64,000 nt of DNA, taken from contig NZ_JAJVHF010000004.1 of the NCBI RefSeq assembly GCF_022171985.1, forward strand, positions 186,001 through 250,000, read 5' to 3'. The translations under genes were made by a program, and so were the position numbers. This DNA is from Huaxiibacter chinensis (GTDB taxonomy: Bacteria > Pseudomonadota > Gammaproteobacteria > Enterobacterales > Enterobacteriaceae). This document shows positions 50,863 to 61,979 of this stretch, piece by piece; position 1 is the first letter of the stretch, and every line of letters starts with the position of its first letter. The notes below the pieces were generated by a model, which was not told the origin of the DNA, did not search any database, and worked only from the letters and a program-made list of their open reading frames with translations.

Positions 50863-52090
50863 ACCGCTCTTCCTTCCAGTCGGCAACCGCCTGAATCCGT
50901 CGTTTTGTTAACTCTTCACGAATCTCAGGCCCGGTAAATCCCGCCTCAACCACCTCCCGCGTCGGAACCGCTCTGGCCACGTCCCAGGCCTCACGCAGTA
51001 AACGGCCCTGAGCGTAATCACAGGCTTCAAAACCCGTACGGCCGCGCACGTCGGCTTCACTGGTGAGCGCAATCTGCACGACGCGTTGTGGTTTACGCCA
51101 CGCGTCAATATTGTCGAATAACTTCACGATAGTGGCAGGCTTAAGGATGGGGAAGGTATGAATGAGATCGTGGAATTCGGCCACCAGCTTCGCCAGATCG
51201 CGGATCTCATTAGGGACACGCAGGCGCTGGCAAATCTTCTCAACCAGCTTCACCCCCGCCGGACCATGACCGTGATGGCGCGGCCACATCGATTTCGGGG
51301 TTAAACCCTTGCCCAGGTCGTGGCACAGCGTGGCGAAACGAACATCCACCTCAGGGCTGAGCATGGCGGCCATGCTCAAGGTCATCAATGTATGAATGCC
51401 CGTGTCGATTTCCGGATGCCACTTCGCAGGGGCGGGGACGCCGAACAGGGCGTCAATTTCCGGGAACAGCACCTTCAGCGCGCCACAGTCGCGAAGCACC
51501 TGGAAAAAGACCTGAGGATTACGGGTGGTGAGCGCATTTTCCGTCTCTTTCCAGACGCGTTCAGGGGTGAGGTGTTCCAGCTCTCCGGCATCCGTCATGG
51601 CGGTCATTAGCGCGATCGTTTCATCGGCGATGCGAAAGCTTAAATGCGCGTAGCGTGCAGCGAATCGCGCCACGCGCAGCACGCGCAGAGGATCTTCAGA
51701 AAAAGCCGGTGAGACGTGACGTAAAAGACGTTTCTGGAGATCATCCTGGCCGCCGTAGGCGTCAATGATATTGCCTTCTTCGTCCTGCGCCAGGGCATTG
51801 ATGGTCAGGTCGCGGCGCAATAAATCCTGTTCAAGCGTAACGTCAGGTGCGGCATAGCAGGTAAAGCCGGTATAACCAAAACCGGCTTTCCGCTCGGTGC
51901 GGGCAAGGGCGTACTCTTCCCGGCTTTCAGGATGAAGGAACACGGGAAAATCGCGGCCTACCTGCTGGTAGCCCGCATTAAGCATCTCTTCTGGCGTGGC
52001 GCCGACCACAACCCAGTCTTTATCTTTGACCGGCAGACCTAACAACGCATCACGAACCGCACCACCGACCAGATAACTCTTCACGCCCAC
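50843..52090 (-). CDS. cca: Cca, tRNA nucleotidyltransferase (CCA-adding)
   Basis: Adds and repairs the 3' CCA of tRNA and carries 2'-nucleotidase, cyclic phosphodiesterase and phosphatase activities in its HD domain. It has 415 residues. The nucleotidyltransferase core shows [20 protein letters not shown] with the catalytic DxD in [10 protein letters not shown], and [20 protein letters not shown]. The HD domain shows [20 protein letters not shown] with [14 protein letters not shown]. It is convergent with uppP. Confidence 0.98.
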   Translation of the reverse strand: MGVKSYLVGGAVRDALLGLPVKDKDWVVVGATPEEMLNAGYQQVGRDFPVFLHPESREEYALARTERKAGFGYTGFTCYAAPDVTLEQDLLRRDLTINALAQDEEGNIIDAYGGQDDLQKRLLRHVSPAFSEDPLRVLRVARFAARYAHLSFRIADETIALMTAMTDAGELEHLTPERVWKETENALTTRNPQVFFQVLRDCGALKVLFPEIDALFGVPAPAKWHPEIDTGIHTLMTLSMAAMLSPEVDVRFATLCHDLGKGLTPKSMWPRHHGHGPAGVKLVEKICQRLRVPNEIRDLAKLVAEFHDLIHTFPILKPATIVKLFDNIDAWRKPQRVVQIALTSEADVRGRTGFEACDYAQGRLLREAWDVARAVPTREVVEAGFTGPEIREELTKRRIQAVADWKEERCPQPKD

Positions 52091-52144
52091 TCTCCCGTTT
52101 TCTCTTTTCGCAAGATAATACGTAAGTGTGGCAGAGAAGACGAG

Positions 52145-52765
52145 TTAGTTCATCCAGCGGTCTTTACGCTTACGGCTTGGAATGAGCATTGGCAGCACCA
52201 GACCCAGCACCAGACCGACGCCCAGCACGCCGCCGCCATACATAAACCACTGCATGATGATGGTGCGTTGTTTGTCATCGAGCTGGAGATTGGCCGCACT
52301 GACCTTTTTCTGGGCGACGATCAGCTCGTTTTTCAACTTCTGGTTCTCGTCTTTCAGCCCGTTGATCACGCTGTCGCTTTGCGCCACTTTCTGCTGCATT
52401 TCAGCGGTGCGCTGATTCCAGGTGGTGTCGATATTGTTCAGCTTATCGGTCAGGGTTTTAACCTGATTTTCCAGATCCGGCACGCGGGTGCGCAGGCTCG
52501 GCACGTTGCTCAGCTCTTTTAACGGGATCCAGGAGGTGCGGCCGGTACTGTCGCGCACCTGACCATAATTTGTGTCTGCATTGGTTTGCAGTAAAACCAC
52601 TTCCTCGCCGGCGTTAACCGTACCCACGAGGCGATAATTGTCTCCGGGGCCACTACGTACCCAGGTGTTCAGTTCGTCAGAAACGTAACGCTTTTCTTCA
52701 GCGTGGACAGTGGTCGCGGCGCTAAAAGCGAGGAAAGTTAGTCCAATCAGGCGTAATTTAAGCAT
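52145..52765 (-). CDS. ygiM: YgiM, SH3b-domain envelope protein
   Basis: Conserved protein of 206 residues, as in E. coli. A signal peptide (MLKLRLIGLTFLAFSAATTV, cut near VHA) is followed by an SH3b domain with LNTWVRSGPGDNYRLVGTVN. A coiled coil comes next (VPDLENQVKTLTDKLNNIDT onward), then one C-terminal membrane helix (FMYGGGVLGVGLVLGLVLPM) and a basic tail RKRKDRWMN. It is therefore probably anchored in the inner membrane with the SH3b part in the periplasm. The exact function is not established. It is divergent from ygiF. Confidence 0.93.
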   Translation of the reverse strand: MLKLRLIGLTFLAFSAATTVHAEEKRYVSDELNTWVRSGPGDNYRLVGTVNAGEEVVLLQTNADTNYGQVRDSTGRTSWIPLKELSNVPSLRTRVPDLENQVKTLTDKLNNIDTTWNQRTAEMQQKVAQSDSVINGLKDENQKLKNELIVAQKKVSAANLQLDDKQRTIIMQWFMYGGGVLGVGLVLGLVLPMLIPSRKRKDRWMN

Positions 52766-52993
52766 CATAGTCGTTATTTTCATAAAAAGTGGAACGATAG
52801 TAGTGGCAACAGTGTCTCCACGCAAAGCATTCGTCAGCAATCGGAATCATCTGTGTCACCCTTATTCACATTTACGCCCGTCAAATTGCTCATTGCGTGG
52901 CAATTTGGCGCAAAATACTATGTACTGACAAATAAATGGCGAGGAAGTTCGCCTCCATTGACGCGCCTGTGACGCAACCATAAGTAGATAACA

Positions 52994-54295
52994 ATGGCTC
53001 AAGAGATCGAATTAAAATTTATCGTCGAAAAAGACAGCGTTGATGCGCTGCGCACCCATCTTCATACGCTATCCGGTGAGCACCATGAGCCGGTCCAGCT
53101 GCAGAACATCTATTACGAAACGCCTGATAACTGGCTTCGCAGCCACGATATGGGGCTGCGTATTCGCGGTGCGAACGGCCGTTATGAGATGACCATGAAA
53201 ATCGCCGGTCGTGTCGTGGGCGGGTTGCACCAGCGTCCTGAATACAATATCGACATCGAGAAAGCAGAACTTGACCTGGCGCGCTTCCCGAGTGAAGTGT
53301 GGCCCAACGGCGAGCTGCCGGAAGCGTTATCTTCGGCGGTACAACCGCTTTTCAGCACCGATTTCAGCCGTGAAAGATGGCGGGTGAAAGAGGGACAGAG
53401 CCGTATTGAAATCGCGCTCGATCAGGGTGAGGTGAAAGCGGAATCCGGTCAGGAACCCCTTTGCGAACTCGAGCTTGAACTGCTGGAAGGCAATCCTGAA
53501 GACATCCTCAAGCTGGCGCACAAACTGGTGGGCTTGTCGTGCCTGCGCCAGGGAAGCCTGAGTAAGGCCGCACGCGGCTATCACCTGGCGGCGGGCGATG
53601 CGCCGCGCGTCGTGAAGCCCACGACCATCCTGAAAGTGGCGCCGAAAGCCAGCGTTGAGCAAGGGCTGGAAGCTGCCCTGGAGCTGGCCCTGAGCCAGTG
53701 GCAGTATCACGAAGAGCTATGGGTACGCGGCGTCAAAGAGGCGAAAGCCCACGTGCAGGCCGCCCTCGGGTTGGTGCGTAACGCGCTGGTCGTATTCGGC
53801 GGCATCGTTCCACGTAAAGCGAGCACTCACTTACGTGATCTGCTCACGCAAACCGACGCGCTGATGGCGACGGATGTCTCTGCCGAAACGGCGGTTTACA
53901 GCCCGCAAACGGCGGCGGCAAAGCTGGCCTTAACGGAGTTTCTGGTGACGCGTGGCTGGCAGCGTTTCCTCGATGAGAAAGCGCAGAAGAAAATTGCCGA
54001 GTCGTTTAAGCGATTTGCCGATACCCATATGTCCCGTAGCGCCGCTGATTTAAAAGCTGTTTTTGCGCAGCCGCTCGGGGATCAGTATGCCGACCAGCTG
54101 ATTCGCCTGACGCGCAATATTGACAGCATTTTGCTGCTGGCAAGCGCCTACGACGGGGTGAAAGCACAGTTCTGGCTGGAGAACTGGCAAGGTCTTCGCC
54201 ACGCAATCGAAACGCGTCAGCGCATCGAAATTGAACACTTCCGTAATGAGGCTATTTCGCAGGAGCCATTCTGGCTGCACAGCGGAAAACGTTAA
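52994..54295 (+). CDS. ygiF: YgiF, inorganic triphosphatase (CYTH-CHAD)
   Basis: Cytoplasmic enzyme that hydrolyses inorganic triphosphate. It has 433 residues, the E. coli length. The N-terminal CYTH domain opens with the metal-binding EIELKF of [20 protein letters not shown] and continues with [20 protein letters not shown]. The C-terminal CHAD domain (about 215-430) is helical and His/Lys-rich, with [20 protein letters not shown]. glnE starts 22 bases downstream, so the two are probably cotranscribed. Confidence 0.96.
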   Translation: MAQEIELKFIVEKDSVDALRTHLHTLSGEHHEPVQLQNIYYETPDNWLRSHDMGLRIRGANGRYEMTMKIAGRVVGGLHQRPEYNIDIEKAELDLARFPSEVWPNGELPEALSSAVQPLFSTDFSRERWRVKEGQSRIEIALDQGEVKAESGQEPLCELELELLEGNPEDILKLAHKLVGLSCLRQGSLSKAARGYHLAAGDAPRVVKPTTILKVAPKASVEQGLEAALELALSQWQYHEELWVRGVKEAKAHVQAALGLVRNALVVFGGIVPRKASTHLRDLLTQTDALMATDVSAETAVYSPQTAAAKLALTEFLVTRGWQRFLDEKAQKKIAESFKRFADTHMSRSAADLKAVFAQPLGDQYADQLIRLTRNIDSILLLASAYDGVKAQFWLENWQGLRHAIETRQRIEIEHFRNEAISQEPFWLHSGKR

Positions 54296-54317
54296 CTCTC
54301 AGGCAAGGAACTCCAGG

Positions 54318-57173
54318 ATGCCGCTTTCTTCACCGTTACAGCAACACTGGCAGACGGTTTGTGAACGTCTGCCAGAATCGTTATCTGCCGCTTCGCTAAG
54401 CGAGCAGGCGCAGCAAGTGCTTACATTTAGCGATTTTGTGCAGGAGAGTATCGTCGCCAACCCCGACTGGCTGGCCGAGCTTGAAGCCGCGCCACCGCGG
54501 GCGGACGAGTGGCAGCAGTACGGGCAATGGCTGCACGATGCGCTGGCGGAGGTCACCGACGAGCCTGCCTTAATGCGCGTGCTGCGTCAGTTCCGTCGCC
54601 GCGTGATGGTGCGAATTGCCTGGGCACAGTCGCTGGCATTACTCAGTGAAGAGAGCACATTACAGCAGTTGAGTTGCCTGGCGGAGACCCTGATCGTGGC
54701 CGCCCGCGACTGGTTATACGATGCCTGTTGCAGGGAGTGGGGCACCCCATGCAGTGAGGAGGGCGCACCCCAGCCGCTGATGATTTTAGGCATGGGCAAA
54801 CTGGGCGGCGGCGAGCTGAATTTCTCCTCGGATATCGATCTGATTTTCGCCTGGCCGGAAAAAGGCTCGACGCGCGGGGGACGCCGCGAGCTGGATAACG
54901 CCCAGTTCTTTACGCGTCTCGGCCAGCGCCTGATAAAAGCCCTCGATCAGCCGACGCAGGACGGCTTTGTCTATCGGGTGGACATGCGTTTACGTCCCTT
55001 TGGCGATAGCGGCCCGCTGGTGCTGAGCTATGCCGCGCTGGAAGATTACTACCAGGAGCAAGGGCGCGACTGGGAACGCTATGCCATGGTGAAAGCGCGG
55101 ATCATGGGCGATAAGCAGGATCAGTATGCCGACGAGCTGCGCGCCATGCTGCGCCCGTTTGTTTTCCGTCGCTATATCGATTTCAGCGTGATCCAGTCGC
55201 TGCGCAACATGAAAGGGATGATTGCCCGTGAAGTGCGCCGTCGTGGGCTGAAAGACAATATCAAGCTGGGCGCTGGCGGCATTCGCGAGATTGAATTTAT
55301 CGTGCAGGTGTTCCAGCTGATTCGCGGTGGACGTGAACCCTCGCTGCAATCCCGTTCCCTGTTGCCGACGCTGGCCGCCATCGACCAGCTTCATCTGCTG
55401 CCGGAAGGCGATGCGCAAACCCTGCATGACGCCTATCTTTATCTGCGCCGCCTGGAAAACCTGCTGCAGAGCATTAACGACGAACAAACCCAGACCTTAC
55501 CGGCAGACGAGTTAAACCGTGCGCGACTGGCCTGGGGTATGCGTGCAGAGGACTGGGCAGCGCTGACCGCGCAGCTGGAAGAGCATATGGCGGGCGTGCG
55601 GCGTATTTTTAACGACCTGATTGGCGACGATGAGAGCGAATCGCCGGAAGATGCGCTGTCGGAGCACTGGCGCGAACTGTGGCAGGATGCGTTGCAGGAA
55701 GACGATACAACGCCGGTCCTGGCGCATCTGAGCGATGACGATCGTCATCGCGTGGTGGCCCTGATCGCGGATTTCCGTCTGGAAATCAACAAGCGCGCCA
55801 TCGGCCCGCGTGGCCGTCAGGTGCTGGATCAGTTAATGCCGCACCTGTTAAGCGACGTCTGTTCCCGTGCCGATGCCCCCGTACCGCTGTCGCGCCTGAC
55901 GCCGCTTTTGTCGGGCATCATGACCCGTACCACCTATCTTGAGCTGTTAAGTGAGTTCCCTGGCGCGCTAAAACACCTGATCACGCTGTGCGCCGCCTCC
56001 CCGATGGTGGCGAATAAACTGGCGCGTTATCCGCTGCTGCTGGATGAACTGCTCGATCCCAATACGCTCTATCAGCCTACCGCCACCGATGCCTATCGGG
56101 ATGAGCTTCGCCAGTATTTGCTGCGCGTGCCCGAGGAGGATGAGGAGCAACAGCTGGAAGCGTTGCGGCAGTTTAAACAGGCGCAAATGCTGCGCGTGGC
56201 CGCCGCCGATATCGCCGGTACGCTGCCGGTAATGAAAGTGAGCGATCATCTCACCTGGCTTGCCGAGGCCATTATTGATGCCGTCGTCCATCAGGCATGG
56301 GTACAGATGGTGGCGCGGTATGGGCAGCCGAAGCACCTGGCGGATCGCGAGGGGCGCGGTTTTGCCGTGGTTGGCTACGGCAAACTGGGCGGCTGGGAGC
56401 TGGGGTACAGTTCCGATCTTGATCTGATTTTCCTGCACGACTGCCCGATAGACGTCATGACCGATGGCGAACGCGAGATCGATGGACGACAGTTTTACCT
56501 GCGTCTGGCGCAGCGCATTATGCATCTGTTCAGCACGCGCACCTCGTCAGGCATTTTGTACGAAGTGGATGCCCGCTTGCGCCCGTCCGGCGCGGCGGGA
56601 ATGCTGGTCACCTCCACGGAGTCGTTCGCCGATTATCAGCAAAATGAAGCCTGGACGTGGGAGCATCAGGCGTTGGTTCGCGCACGTGTGGTGTATGGCG
56701 ATCCGCAGCTGAAGCAGCAGTTTGATGCCATTCGTCGCGATGTGCTGACCGTCAGGCGTGAGGGCAGTACGCTGCAAACCGAGGTGCGTGAAATGCGCGA
56801 AAAAATGCGCGCTCACCTGGGCGGTAAGCACCGCGATCGCTTTGATATTAAAGCCGACGAAGGCGGAATTACCGACATTGAATTCATCACGCAATTTCTG
56901 GTGCTTGGGCATGCCCATGATAAGCCGAAGCTGACACGCTGGTCAGACAACGTGCGCATCCTCGAACTGTTAGCGCAAAACGACATCATGGACGAGCAGG
57001 AAGCACGGGCGTTAACCCATGCTTACACCACCCTGCGCGATGAGTTGCACCATCTGGCGTTACAGGAGCAGCCTGGGCATGTGGCGCTGACGTGCTTTGA
57101 AGAAGAACGTGAACGGGTCCGCGCCAGCTGGCAGAAGTGGCTTGTGGAACCGTGCGTAACAAAACAAGTGTGA
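54318..57173 (+). CDS. glnE: GlnE, glutamine synthetase adenylyltransferase/deadenylase
   Basis: Bifunctional enzyme that adenylylates (inactivates) and de-adenylylates glutamine synthetase in response to PII and glutamine. It has 951 residues (946 in E. coli). Two nucleotidyltransferase domains are visible: the N-terminal removing domain at [20 protein letters not shown] and the C-terminal adding domain at [20 protein letters not shown], joined by a helical linker. The frame runs 29 codons further upstream into ygiF. The start at 54318 has AAGGAA at eight bases and matches the E. coli [10 protein letters not shown] start. Confidence 0.97.
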   Translation: MPLSSPLQQHWQTVCERLPESLSAASLSEQAQQVLTFSDFVQESIVANPDWLAELEAAPPRADEWQQYGQWLHDALAEVTDEPALMRVLRQFRRRVMVRIAWAQSLALLSEESTLQQLSCLAETLIVAARDWLYDACCREWGTPCSEEGAPQPLMILGMGKLGGGELNFSSDIDLIFAWPEKGSTRGGRRELDNAQFFTRLGQRLIKALDQPTQDGFVYRVDMRLRPFGDSGPLVLSYAALEDYYQEQGRDWERYAMVKARIMGDKQDQYADELRAMLRPFVFRRYIDFSVIQSLRNMKGMIAREVRRRGLKDNIKLGAGGIREIEFIVQVFQLIRGGREPSLQSRSLLPTLAAIDQLHLLPEGDAQTLHDAYLYLRRLENLLQSINDEQTQTLPADELNRARLAWGMRAEDWAALTAQLEEHMAGVRRIFNDLIGDDESESPEDALSEHWRELWQDALQEDDTTPVLAHLSDDDRHRVVALIADFRLEINKRAIGPRGRQVLDQLMPHLLSDVCSRADAPVPLSRLTPLLSGIMTRTTYLELLSEFPGALKHLITLCAASPMVANKLARYPLLLDELLDPNTLYQPTATDAYRDELRQYLLRVPEEDEEQQLEALRQFKQAQMLRVAAADIAGTLPVMKVSDHLTWLAEAIIDAVVHQAWVQMVARYGQPKHLADREGRGFAVVGYGKLGGWELGYSSDLDLIFLHDCPIDVMTDGEREIDGRQFYLRLAQRIMHLFSTRTSSGILYEVDARLRPSGAAGMLVTSTESFADYQQNEAWTWEHQALVRARVVYGDPQLKQQFDAIRRDVLTVRREGSTLQTEVREMREKMRAHLGGKHRDRFDIKADEGGITDIEFITQFLVLGHAHDKPKLTRWSDNVRILELLAQNDIMDEQEARALTHAYTTLRDELHHLALQEQPGHVALTCFEEERERVRASWQKWLVEPCVTKQV

Positions 57174-57213
57174 TATTATCGCGCGCAAATTGTGAATCTT
57201 TCTGGAGTCAGGA

Positions 57214-58644
57214 ATGAAAGTAACACTGCCAGAGTTTGAACGTGCTGGGGTTATGGTTGTCGGTGATGTGATGCTGGATCGCTACTGGTATGGGCCAACC
57301 AGCCGTATCTCACCGGAAGCCCCCGTCCCGGTGGTGAAGGTGGATACCATTGAAGAGCGCCCCGGCGGCGCGGCAAACGTGGCGATGAACATTGCTTCAC
57401 TGGGCGCGCATTCGCGCCTGGTCGGGCTGACCGGCATCGACGATGCGGCGCGTGCGCTGAGCAAGTCGCTGGCGGACGTGAACGTGAAGTGTGACTTTGT
57501 CTCTGTTCCGACTCACCCGACCATCACCAAGCTGCGCGTGCTTTCCCGCAACCAGCAGCTGATCCGCCTCGACTTTGAAGAAGGGTTTGAGGGCGTTGAT
57601 CCAGAGCCGTTGCATGAGCGCATTAACCAGGCGCTGGGCACGATTGGCGCGCTGGTGTTGTCCGATTACGCCAAAGGCGCGCTGGCCAGCGTGCAGACGA
57701 TGATTCAGCTGGCGCGCAAGGCTAACGTGCCGGTATTGATCGATCCGAAAGGGACCGATTTTGAACGCTATCGCGGCGCAACGCTGCTGACGCCAAATCT
57801 GTCTGAATTTGAGGCGGTGGCGGGCAAGTGCAAAACCGAAGCGGAACTGGTCGAACGCGGCATGAAAATCATTGCTGATTTTGAACTGTCTGCGCTGCTG
57901 GTCACCCGTTCTGAGCAGGGGATGACCCTTTTACAGCCGGGCAAAGCGCCGCTGCATTTACCGACTCAGGCACAGGAAGTGTACGACGTGACCGGGGCCG
58001 GTGATACGGTGATCGGCGTGCTGGCGGCGACGCTGGCGGCGGGTAACTCTCTGGATGAAGCCTGCTACTTTGCGAACGCGGCAGCGGGCGTGGTGGTCGG
58101 TAAACTGGGTACTTCGACCGTTTCGCCAATCGAGCTGGAAAACGCCGTGCGGGGTCGTGCCGATACCGGTTTTGGCGTTATGAGCGAAGACGAGCTGAAG
58201 GTGGCCGTGGCCGCTGCGCGTAAACGCGGTGAGAAAGTGGTGATGACCAACGGCGTATTCGACATTCTGCATGCGGGTCACGTCTCTTATCTGGCGAATG
58301 CCCGTAAGCTGGGCGATCGCCTGATTGTGGCGGTAAACAGCGATGCGTCGACCAAACGCCTGAAAGGAGAAACCCGTCCGGTGAATCCGCTGGAGCAGCG
58401 TATGATTGTGCTCGGCGCGCTGGAAGCGGTGGACTGGGTGGTCTCGTTTGAAGAAGACACCCCGCAGCGCCTGATTGCCGGTATTTTGCCGGACCTGCTG
58501 GTGAAAGGCGGCGATTACCAACCGGAGCAGATCGCGGGCAGCGAAGAGGTCTGGGCCAACGGCGGCGAAGTGATGGTACTCAACTTCGAGGACGGGTGTT
58601 CAACCACCAACATCATTAAGAAGATCCAGAAAGACAGCCAGTAA
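57214..58644 (+). CDS. hldE: HldE, heptose kinase/ADP-heptose synthase
   Basis: Bifunctional enzyme of the LPS core pathway: heptose 7-phosphate kinase and heptose 1-phosphate adenylyltransferase. It has 476 residues. The N-terminal ribokinase-type domain shows [20 protein letters not shown] and the base motif [20 protein letters not shown]. The C-terminal cytidylyltransferase-like domain shows [20 protein letters not shown] and [20 protein letters not shown]. It is 40 bases downstream of glnE, as in E. coli, and ends at a bidirectional terminator. Confidence 0.98.
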   Translation: MKVTLPEFERAGVMVVGDVMLDRYWYGPTSRISPEAPVPVVKVDTIEERPGGAANVAMNIASLGAHSRLVGLTGIDDAARALSKSLADVNVKCDFVSVPTHPTITKLRVLSRNQQLIRLDFEEGFEGVDPEPLHERINQALGTIGALVLSDYAKGALASVQTMIQLARKANVPVLIDPKGTDFERYRGATLLTPNLSEFEAVAGKCKTEAELVERGMKIIADFELSALLVTRSEQGMTLLQPGKAPLHLPTQAQEVYDVTGAGDTVIGVLAATLAAGNSLDEACYFANAAAGVVVGKLGTSTVSPIELENAVRGRADTGFGVMSEDELKVAVAAARKRGEKVVMTNGVFDILHAGHVSYLANARKLGDRLIVAVNSDASTKRLKGETRPVNPLEQRMIVLGALEAVDWVVSFEEDTPQRLIAGILPDLLVKGGDYQPEQIAGSEEVWANGGEVMVLNFEDGCSTTNIIKKIQKDSQ

Positions 58645-58696
58645 CCCACGCGGGCATCAGCCCGCCCCTCTCCCACGGGGAGAGGGAGCAAACACA

Positions 58697-58727
58697 AAAA
58701 ACGGCAACCGAAGTTGCCGTTTTGCAT
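58697..58727. terminator. Bidirectional terminator between hldE and ubiK
   Basis: ACGGCAAC (58701-58708) and GTTGCCGT (58713-58720) with a CGAA loop, flanked by A-run and T-run, work in both directions. The core resembles the uxaA/sstT terminator. Confidence 0.9.
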
Positions 58728-58732
58728 TGACC

Positions 58733-59029
58733 TTATGCCTGATCGTCCACCGGTGGAATGGCCGGGGCAGGCTTCACTTCTTCTGGCGCATGGCGGTTTT
58801 CCAGCTCGTTCAGGCGCTGTTCCAGTAACGCGATTTTCTCGCGGGTGCGCAGCAGAACCTGCGTCTGCACGTCAAACTCTTCACGGCTCACCAGATCCAG
58901 ACGCGTCAGCTGCGACTGCAGGACCTGGCGAATTTTCTTCTCGACGTCATCACCAAATTCACGAATTCCTTTCGGCATGGATTCATGGACCTGACGGGCA
59001 ATTTGTTCAATTTTTTTCGGGTCAATCAT
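58733..59029 (-). CDS. ubiK: UbiK (YqiC), ubiquinone biosynthesis accessory factor
   Basis: Small protein of 98 residues (96 in E. coli) that assists aerobic ubiquinone synthesis by binding UbiJ and lipid. It begins [20 protein letters not shown], an amphipathic helix. Residues about 45-80 ([20 protein letters not shown]) form the coiled coil. The C-terminal tail is variable and acid/proline-rich. It is convergent with hldE and divergent from ribB. Confidence 0.94.
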   Translation of the reverse strand: MIDPKKIEQIARQVHESMPKGIREFGDDVEKKIRQVLQSQLTRLDLVSREEFDVQTQVLLRTREKIALLEQRLNELENRHAPEEVKPAPAIPPVDDQA

Positions 59030-59149
59030 TGTCGTTTCCCTTGATGAAAGGTGTTAGAGACTATTGTAGCGCGTTACGCTCATCCATAAACCAGAATTGT
59101 TTGAAGCTTATGCATTGCCCGGAGAAATCAATAGCGTTATAGTTATCAC

Positions 59150-59296
59150 GCTTATTCTCAGGGCGGGGCGAAATTCCCCACCGGCGGTAAATCAGCCTTG
59201 CGCTGAAAGCCCGCGAGCGCTTTGGGTGAAAACTCAAAGGTCAGCAGATCCGGTGTAATTCCGGGGCCGACGGTTAGAGTCCGGATGGGAGAGAGT
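59150..59296 (+). ncRNA. FMN riboswitch (RFN element) of ribB
   Basis: All conserved RFN blocks are present: the opening TTCTCAGGGCGGGG, the CCCCACCGGCGGTAA turn, then GAGCGCTTTGGG, GGTCAGCAGATCCGGTG and the closing GGTTAGAGTCCGGATGGGAG. It lies about 110 bases upstream of the ribB ATG. FMN binding lowers ribB expression; in E. coli this leader also yields the SroG fragment. A CGGGC/GCCCG hairpin at about 59308-59321 may belong to the expression platform. Confidence 0.95.
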
Positions 59297-59405
59297 AACG
59301 ATCAAGTCGGGCACGGCCCGCTCACGTTATTTTTTTGCCGCTTGTACGGTACTCCTAAGACTGCCCTGATTCTGGTAACCATAATGTTAATGAGGTTTTT
59401 TTACC

Positions 59406-60059
59406 ATGAATCAGACGCTACTTTCCTCTTTTGGTACTTCCATTGAACGTGTTGAACACGCATTAGATGCGCTGCGCGAAGGCCGCGGTGTCATGGTGCT
59501 TGACGACGAAAACCGTGAAAACGAAGGCGACATGATTTTTGCCGCCGAAAACATGACCGTTGAGCAGATGGCGCTGACCATCCGTCACGGTAGCGGCATC
59601 GTCTGCCTGTGTATCAACGAAGAACGCCGTAAACAGCTCGACCTGCCAATGATGGTTGAAAACAACACCAGCGCTTTCGGTACCGGTTTTACCGTGACTA
59701 TCGAAGCTGCACACGGCGTGACCACCGGTGTTTCTGCCGCCGACCGTCTGACGACCGTGCGTGCCGCCATTGCCGATGGCGCAAAACCTTCTGACCTGCA
59801 TCGTCCAGGCCACGTATTCCCGCTGCGTGCCCAGGCAGGCGGCGTGTTAACGCGTGGCGGCCACACCGAAGCCACCCTCGATCTGGTGACCCTGGCGGGC
59901 TTTAAGCCTGCGGGCGTGCTGTGTGAACTGACTAACGATGATGGCACCATGGCGCGTGCGCCGGAGTGCGTCACCTTTGCCCGCTTACACAATATGCCGG
60001 TCGTGACCATCGAAGATCTGGTGGAATACCGCCAGGCGCACGAGCGCAAAGCCAGCTGA
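59406..60059 (+). CDS. ribB: RibB, 3,4-dihydroxy-2-butanone 4-phosphate synthase
   Basis: Makes the four-carbon riboflavin precursor from ribulose 5-phosphate, releasing formate. It has 217 residues, as in E. coli. Metal and substrate residues lie in [20 protein letters not shown], and further active-site segments are ATIRAAI-like [20 protein letters not shown] and [20 protein letters not shown] with HTEATLDL. It is a single gene under the FMN riboswitch, ending at a classic terminator. Confidence 0.98.
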   Translation: MNQTLLSSFGTSIERVEHALDALREGRGVMVLDDENRENEGDMIFAAENMTVEQMALTIRHGSGIVCLCINEERRKQLDLPMMVENNTSAFGTGFTVTIEAAHGVTTGVSAADRLTTVRAAIADGAKPSDLHRPGHVFPLRAQAGGVLTRGGHTEATLDLVTLAGFKPAGVLCELTNDDGTMARAPECVTFARLHNMPVVTIEDLVEYRQAHERKAS

Positions 60060-60071
60060 AAACGCTGACGT

Positions 60072-60100
60072 AAAAAAGCCGGGAGATGCCCGGCTTTTTT
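60072..60100. terminator. Intrinsic terminator of ribB
   Basis: AAGCCGGG (60077-60083 region) and CCCGGCTT enclose AGATG, with A-run before and T-run after, so it can act on both strands. Confidence 0.9.
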
Positions 60101-60163
60101 GTTTTTAGTTAAAGCAGGAAAGCAGGGCGAGCACATCCGGGAAGGATAAGCGCGTCCCGGATT

Positions 60164-60937
60164 TTAGCCGATGCCTGCCGCCTGAAGCAGCACCAGGCTT
60201 AAGCCCATCACGGACATTCCGCACAAGACGCCGTAGCTCGGGTTGCTTTCCGGGTCGATCTCTTTCGCCAGCGGCATCAGCTCATCGACCGACAGCGCCA
60301 CCATGATACCGGCGACGGCAGCCATAATAGCCGCCATGACCACGGGCGAAATCATACTGCCCAGAATCAACCACGCCAGAATGCCACCCAGGATCTCGGC
60401 CAGGCCGGAAATGCCTGCCCAAAAGACGGCGGTGCGTTTTGAACCTGTGGCGGCATATACCGGCCCGGCGACCGCCAGCCCCTCTGGAATGTTATGCAAT
60501 GCCACCGCCAGCGCGATGCCGAATCCCAGCTCCAGATTATTGCTTGCCGTGACATAGGTGGCGACGCCTTCCGGGAAGTTATGCAGGCTGATACCGAGCG
60601 TCAGGAGAATGGCGGTGCGTTTGATATTGTGGGGCTGCGGCGATGCTTTTTTTCGCATTAAATCCTGCGGATGTGCATGCGGGAGCAGGCGATCGAGGGC
60701 GAAGTAGCCCAGCAGGCCACACACGAACATACTGTAGCCCAGAACGGGCGACATCCCCTGCGTTGCCAGCGCGGCAGGGAGCATTTCCATCAATGAAATA
60801 AGCAGCATAATCCCTGCGGCAAATCCAAGGGAAAAAGCCAGCATACGGTTTGAAGGCTTCTGACCAAGGACGCCCAGAAACGCCCCGATAAACGTGGCCG
60901 CGCCTGCAAGAAGGGTCAGAATCAAGGGGACTGACAT
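60164..60937 (-). CDS. zupT: ZupT, broad-range divalent metal importer
   Basis: ZIP-family importer of Zn2+ and also Fe2+, Mn2+ and Co2+, in the inner membrane. It has 257 residues, as in E. coli, with eight hydrophobic helices. The metal-path motifs in helices IV and V are [16 protein letters not shown] and [16 protein letters not shown]. The loop PHAHPQDLM between helices III and IV is short and His-poor. It is divergent from ygiD. No convincing Zur or Fur box was found in the 190-base gap. Confidence 0.97.
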   Translation of the reverse strand: MSVPLILTLLAGAATFIGAFLGVLGQKPSNRMLAFSLGFAAGIMLLISLMEMLPAALATQGMSPVLGYSMFVCGLLGYFALDRLLPHAHPQDLMRKKASPQPHNIKRTAILLTLGISLHNFPEGVATYVTASNNLELGFGIALAVALHNIPEGLAVAGPVYAATGSKRTAVFWAGISGLAEILGGILAWLILGSMISPVVMAAIMAAVAGIMVALSVDELMPLAKEIDPESNPSYGVLCGMSVMGLSLVLLQAAGIG

Positions 60938-61127
60938 TCACTGCTCCTTTTGATAATCATTCATGCTAATGACTCATCTTCGGTAAAGCGAGAGGGCAAA
61001 CGCTGCTTTACAGATTCCTTACATTCAAATTTCCTGATGATGATCATCACCGTTATCTGAGTTCATCTTAGTCAGAGAACGCGTAATGTAGAACCATTAA
61101 ATTGACACCTTCAGTAAGGATATCACC

Positions 61128-61916
61128 ATGACTTCTTTTCGTATGCCAGCACTGTTTTTGGGCCACGGTAGCCCGATGAACGTCCTGGAAGATAACGTCT
61201 ATACGCGTGCCTGGCGTCATCTTGGCGAGACGTTGCCGCGTCCGAAAGCGATAGTGGTGGTCTCCGCACACTGGTTTACCCGCGGGACAGGGGTGACGGC
61301 TATGGAGGCACCGAAAACGATCCATGATTTCGGCGGTTTTCCGCAGGCACTGTACGATACTCATTACCCGGCGCCCGGTTCGCCTGCGCTGGCGCAGCAT
61401 CTGGTCGAGTTATTGGCGCCTGTCCCCGTGGCGCTGGATAAAGAGGCCTGGGGTTTTGACCATGGCTCCTGGGGCGTGCTGATCAAAATGTACCCGGAAG
61501 CCGATATCCCGATGGTGCAACTGAGCATCGACAGCACAAAACCGGCGGCATGGCATCTTGAGATCGGACGTAAGCTCGCCGCACTGCGCGACGAAGGCGT
61601 AATGCTGGTGGCAAGCGGGAACGTCGTGCACAACCTGCGTACCGCGCGCTGGCATGGGGACAACACGCCGTATCCGTGGGCATCGTCGTTTAACGAGTTT
61701 GTGAAAGCCAATCTGACCTGGCAGGGCCCTGCGGAAGAGCATCCGCTGGTGAACTATCTTGAACATGACGGTGGTGCATTATCTAACCCAACGCCGGATC
61801 ACTTCCTGCCGTTGCTGTATGTATTAGGAGCGTGGGACGGGCAGGAAGCGGTCACCGTTCCCGTTGAAGGCATGGAAATGGGCAGCATCAGTATGCTGTC
61901 TGTGCAGGTGGGTTAA
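61128..61916 (+). CDS. ygiD: YgiD, 4,5-DOPA dioxygenase (extradiol, LigB family)
   Basis: Zinc/iron-dependent LigB-type extradiol dioxygenase, 262 residues; the E. coli protein opens the ring of L-DOPA in vitro. Metal-binding His lie in LFLGHGSPMNV, VVSAHWFTRG and FDHGSWGVLIKMYPEADIPM, and ASGNVVHNLRTARWH holds another conserved His. No pathway partner is nearby, so the natural substrate is open. It is divergent from zupT. Confidence 0.93.
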   Translation: MTSFRMPALFLGHGSPMNVLEDNVYTRAWRHLGETLPRPKAIVVVSAHWFTRGTGVTAMEAPKTIHDFGGFPQALYDTHYPAPGSPALAQHLVELLAPVPVALDKEAWGFDHGSWGVLIKMYPEADIPMVQLSIDSTKPAAWHLEIGRKLAALRDEGVMLVASGNVVHNLRTARWHGDNTPYPWASSFNEFVKANLTWQGPAEEHPLVNYLEHDGGALSNPTPDHFLPLLYVLGAWDGQEAVTVPVEGMEMGSISMLSVQVG

Positions 61917-61944
61917 CGTGCGCCGTGCGCATTGAGAGGGCTGA

Positions 61945-61966
61945 GGTGCGGGCAGAATGCCGCACC
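61945..61966. terminator. Hairpin between ygiD and ygiC
   Basis: GGTGCGG and CCGCACC pair over seven bases with an eight-base loop between convergent genes. No T-run, so only tentative. Confidence 0.4.
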
Positions 61967-61979
61967 CCAGCATAACGAC

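Noticed and set aside
60949..60985. Fur- or Zur-like sequence in the zupT-ygiD gap
   Set aside because: GATAATCATTCATGCTAATG matches the Fur consensus only in part and is not a Zur palindrome.
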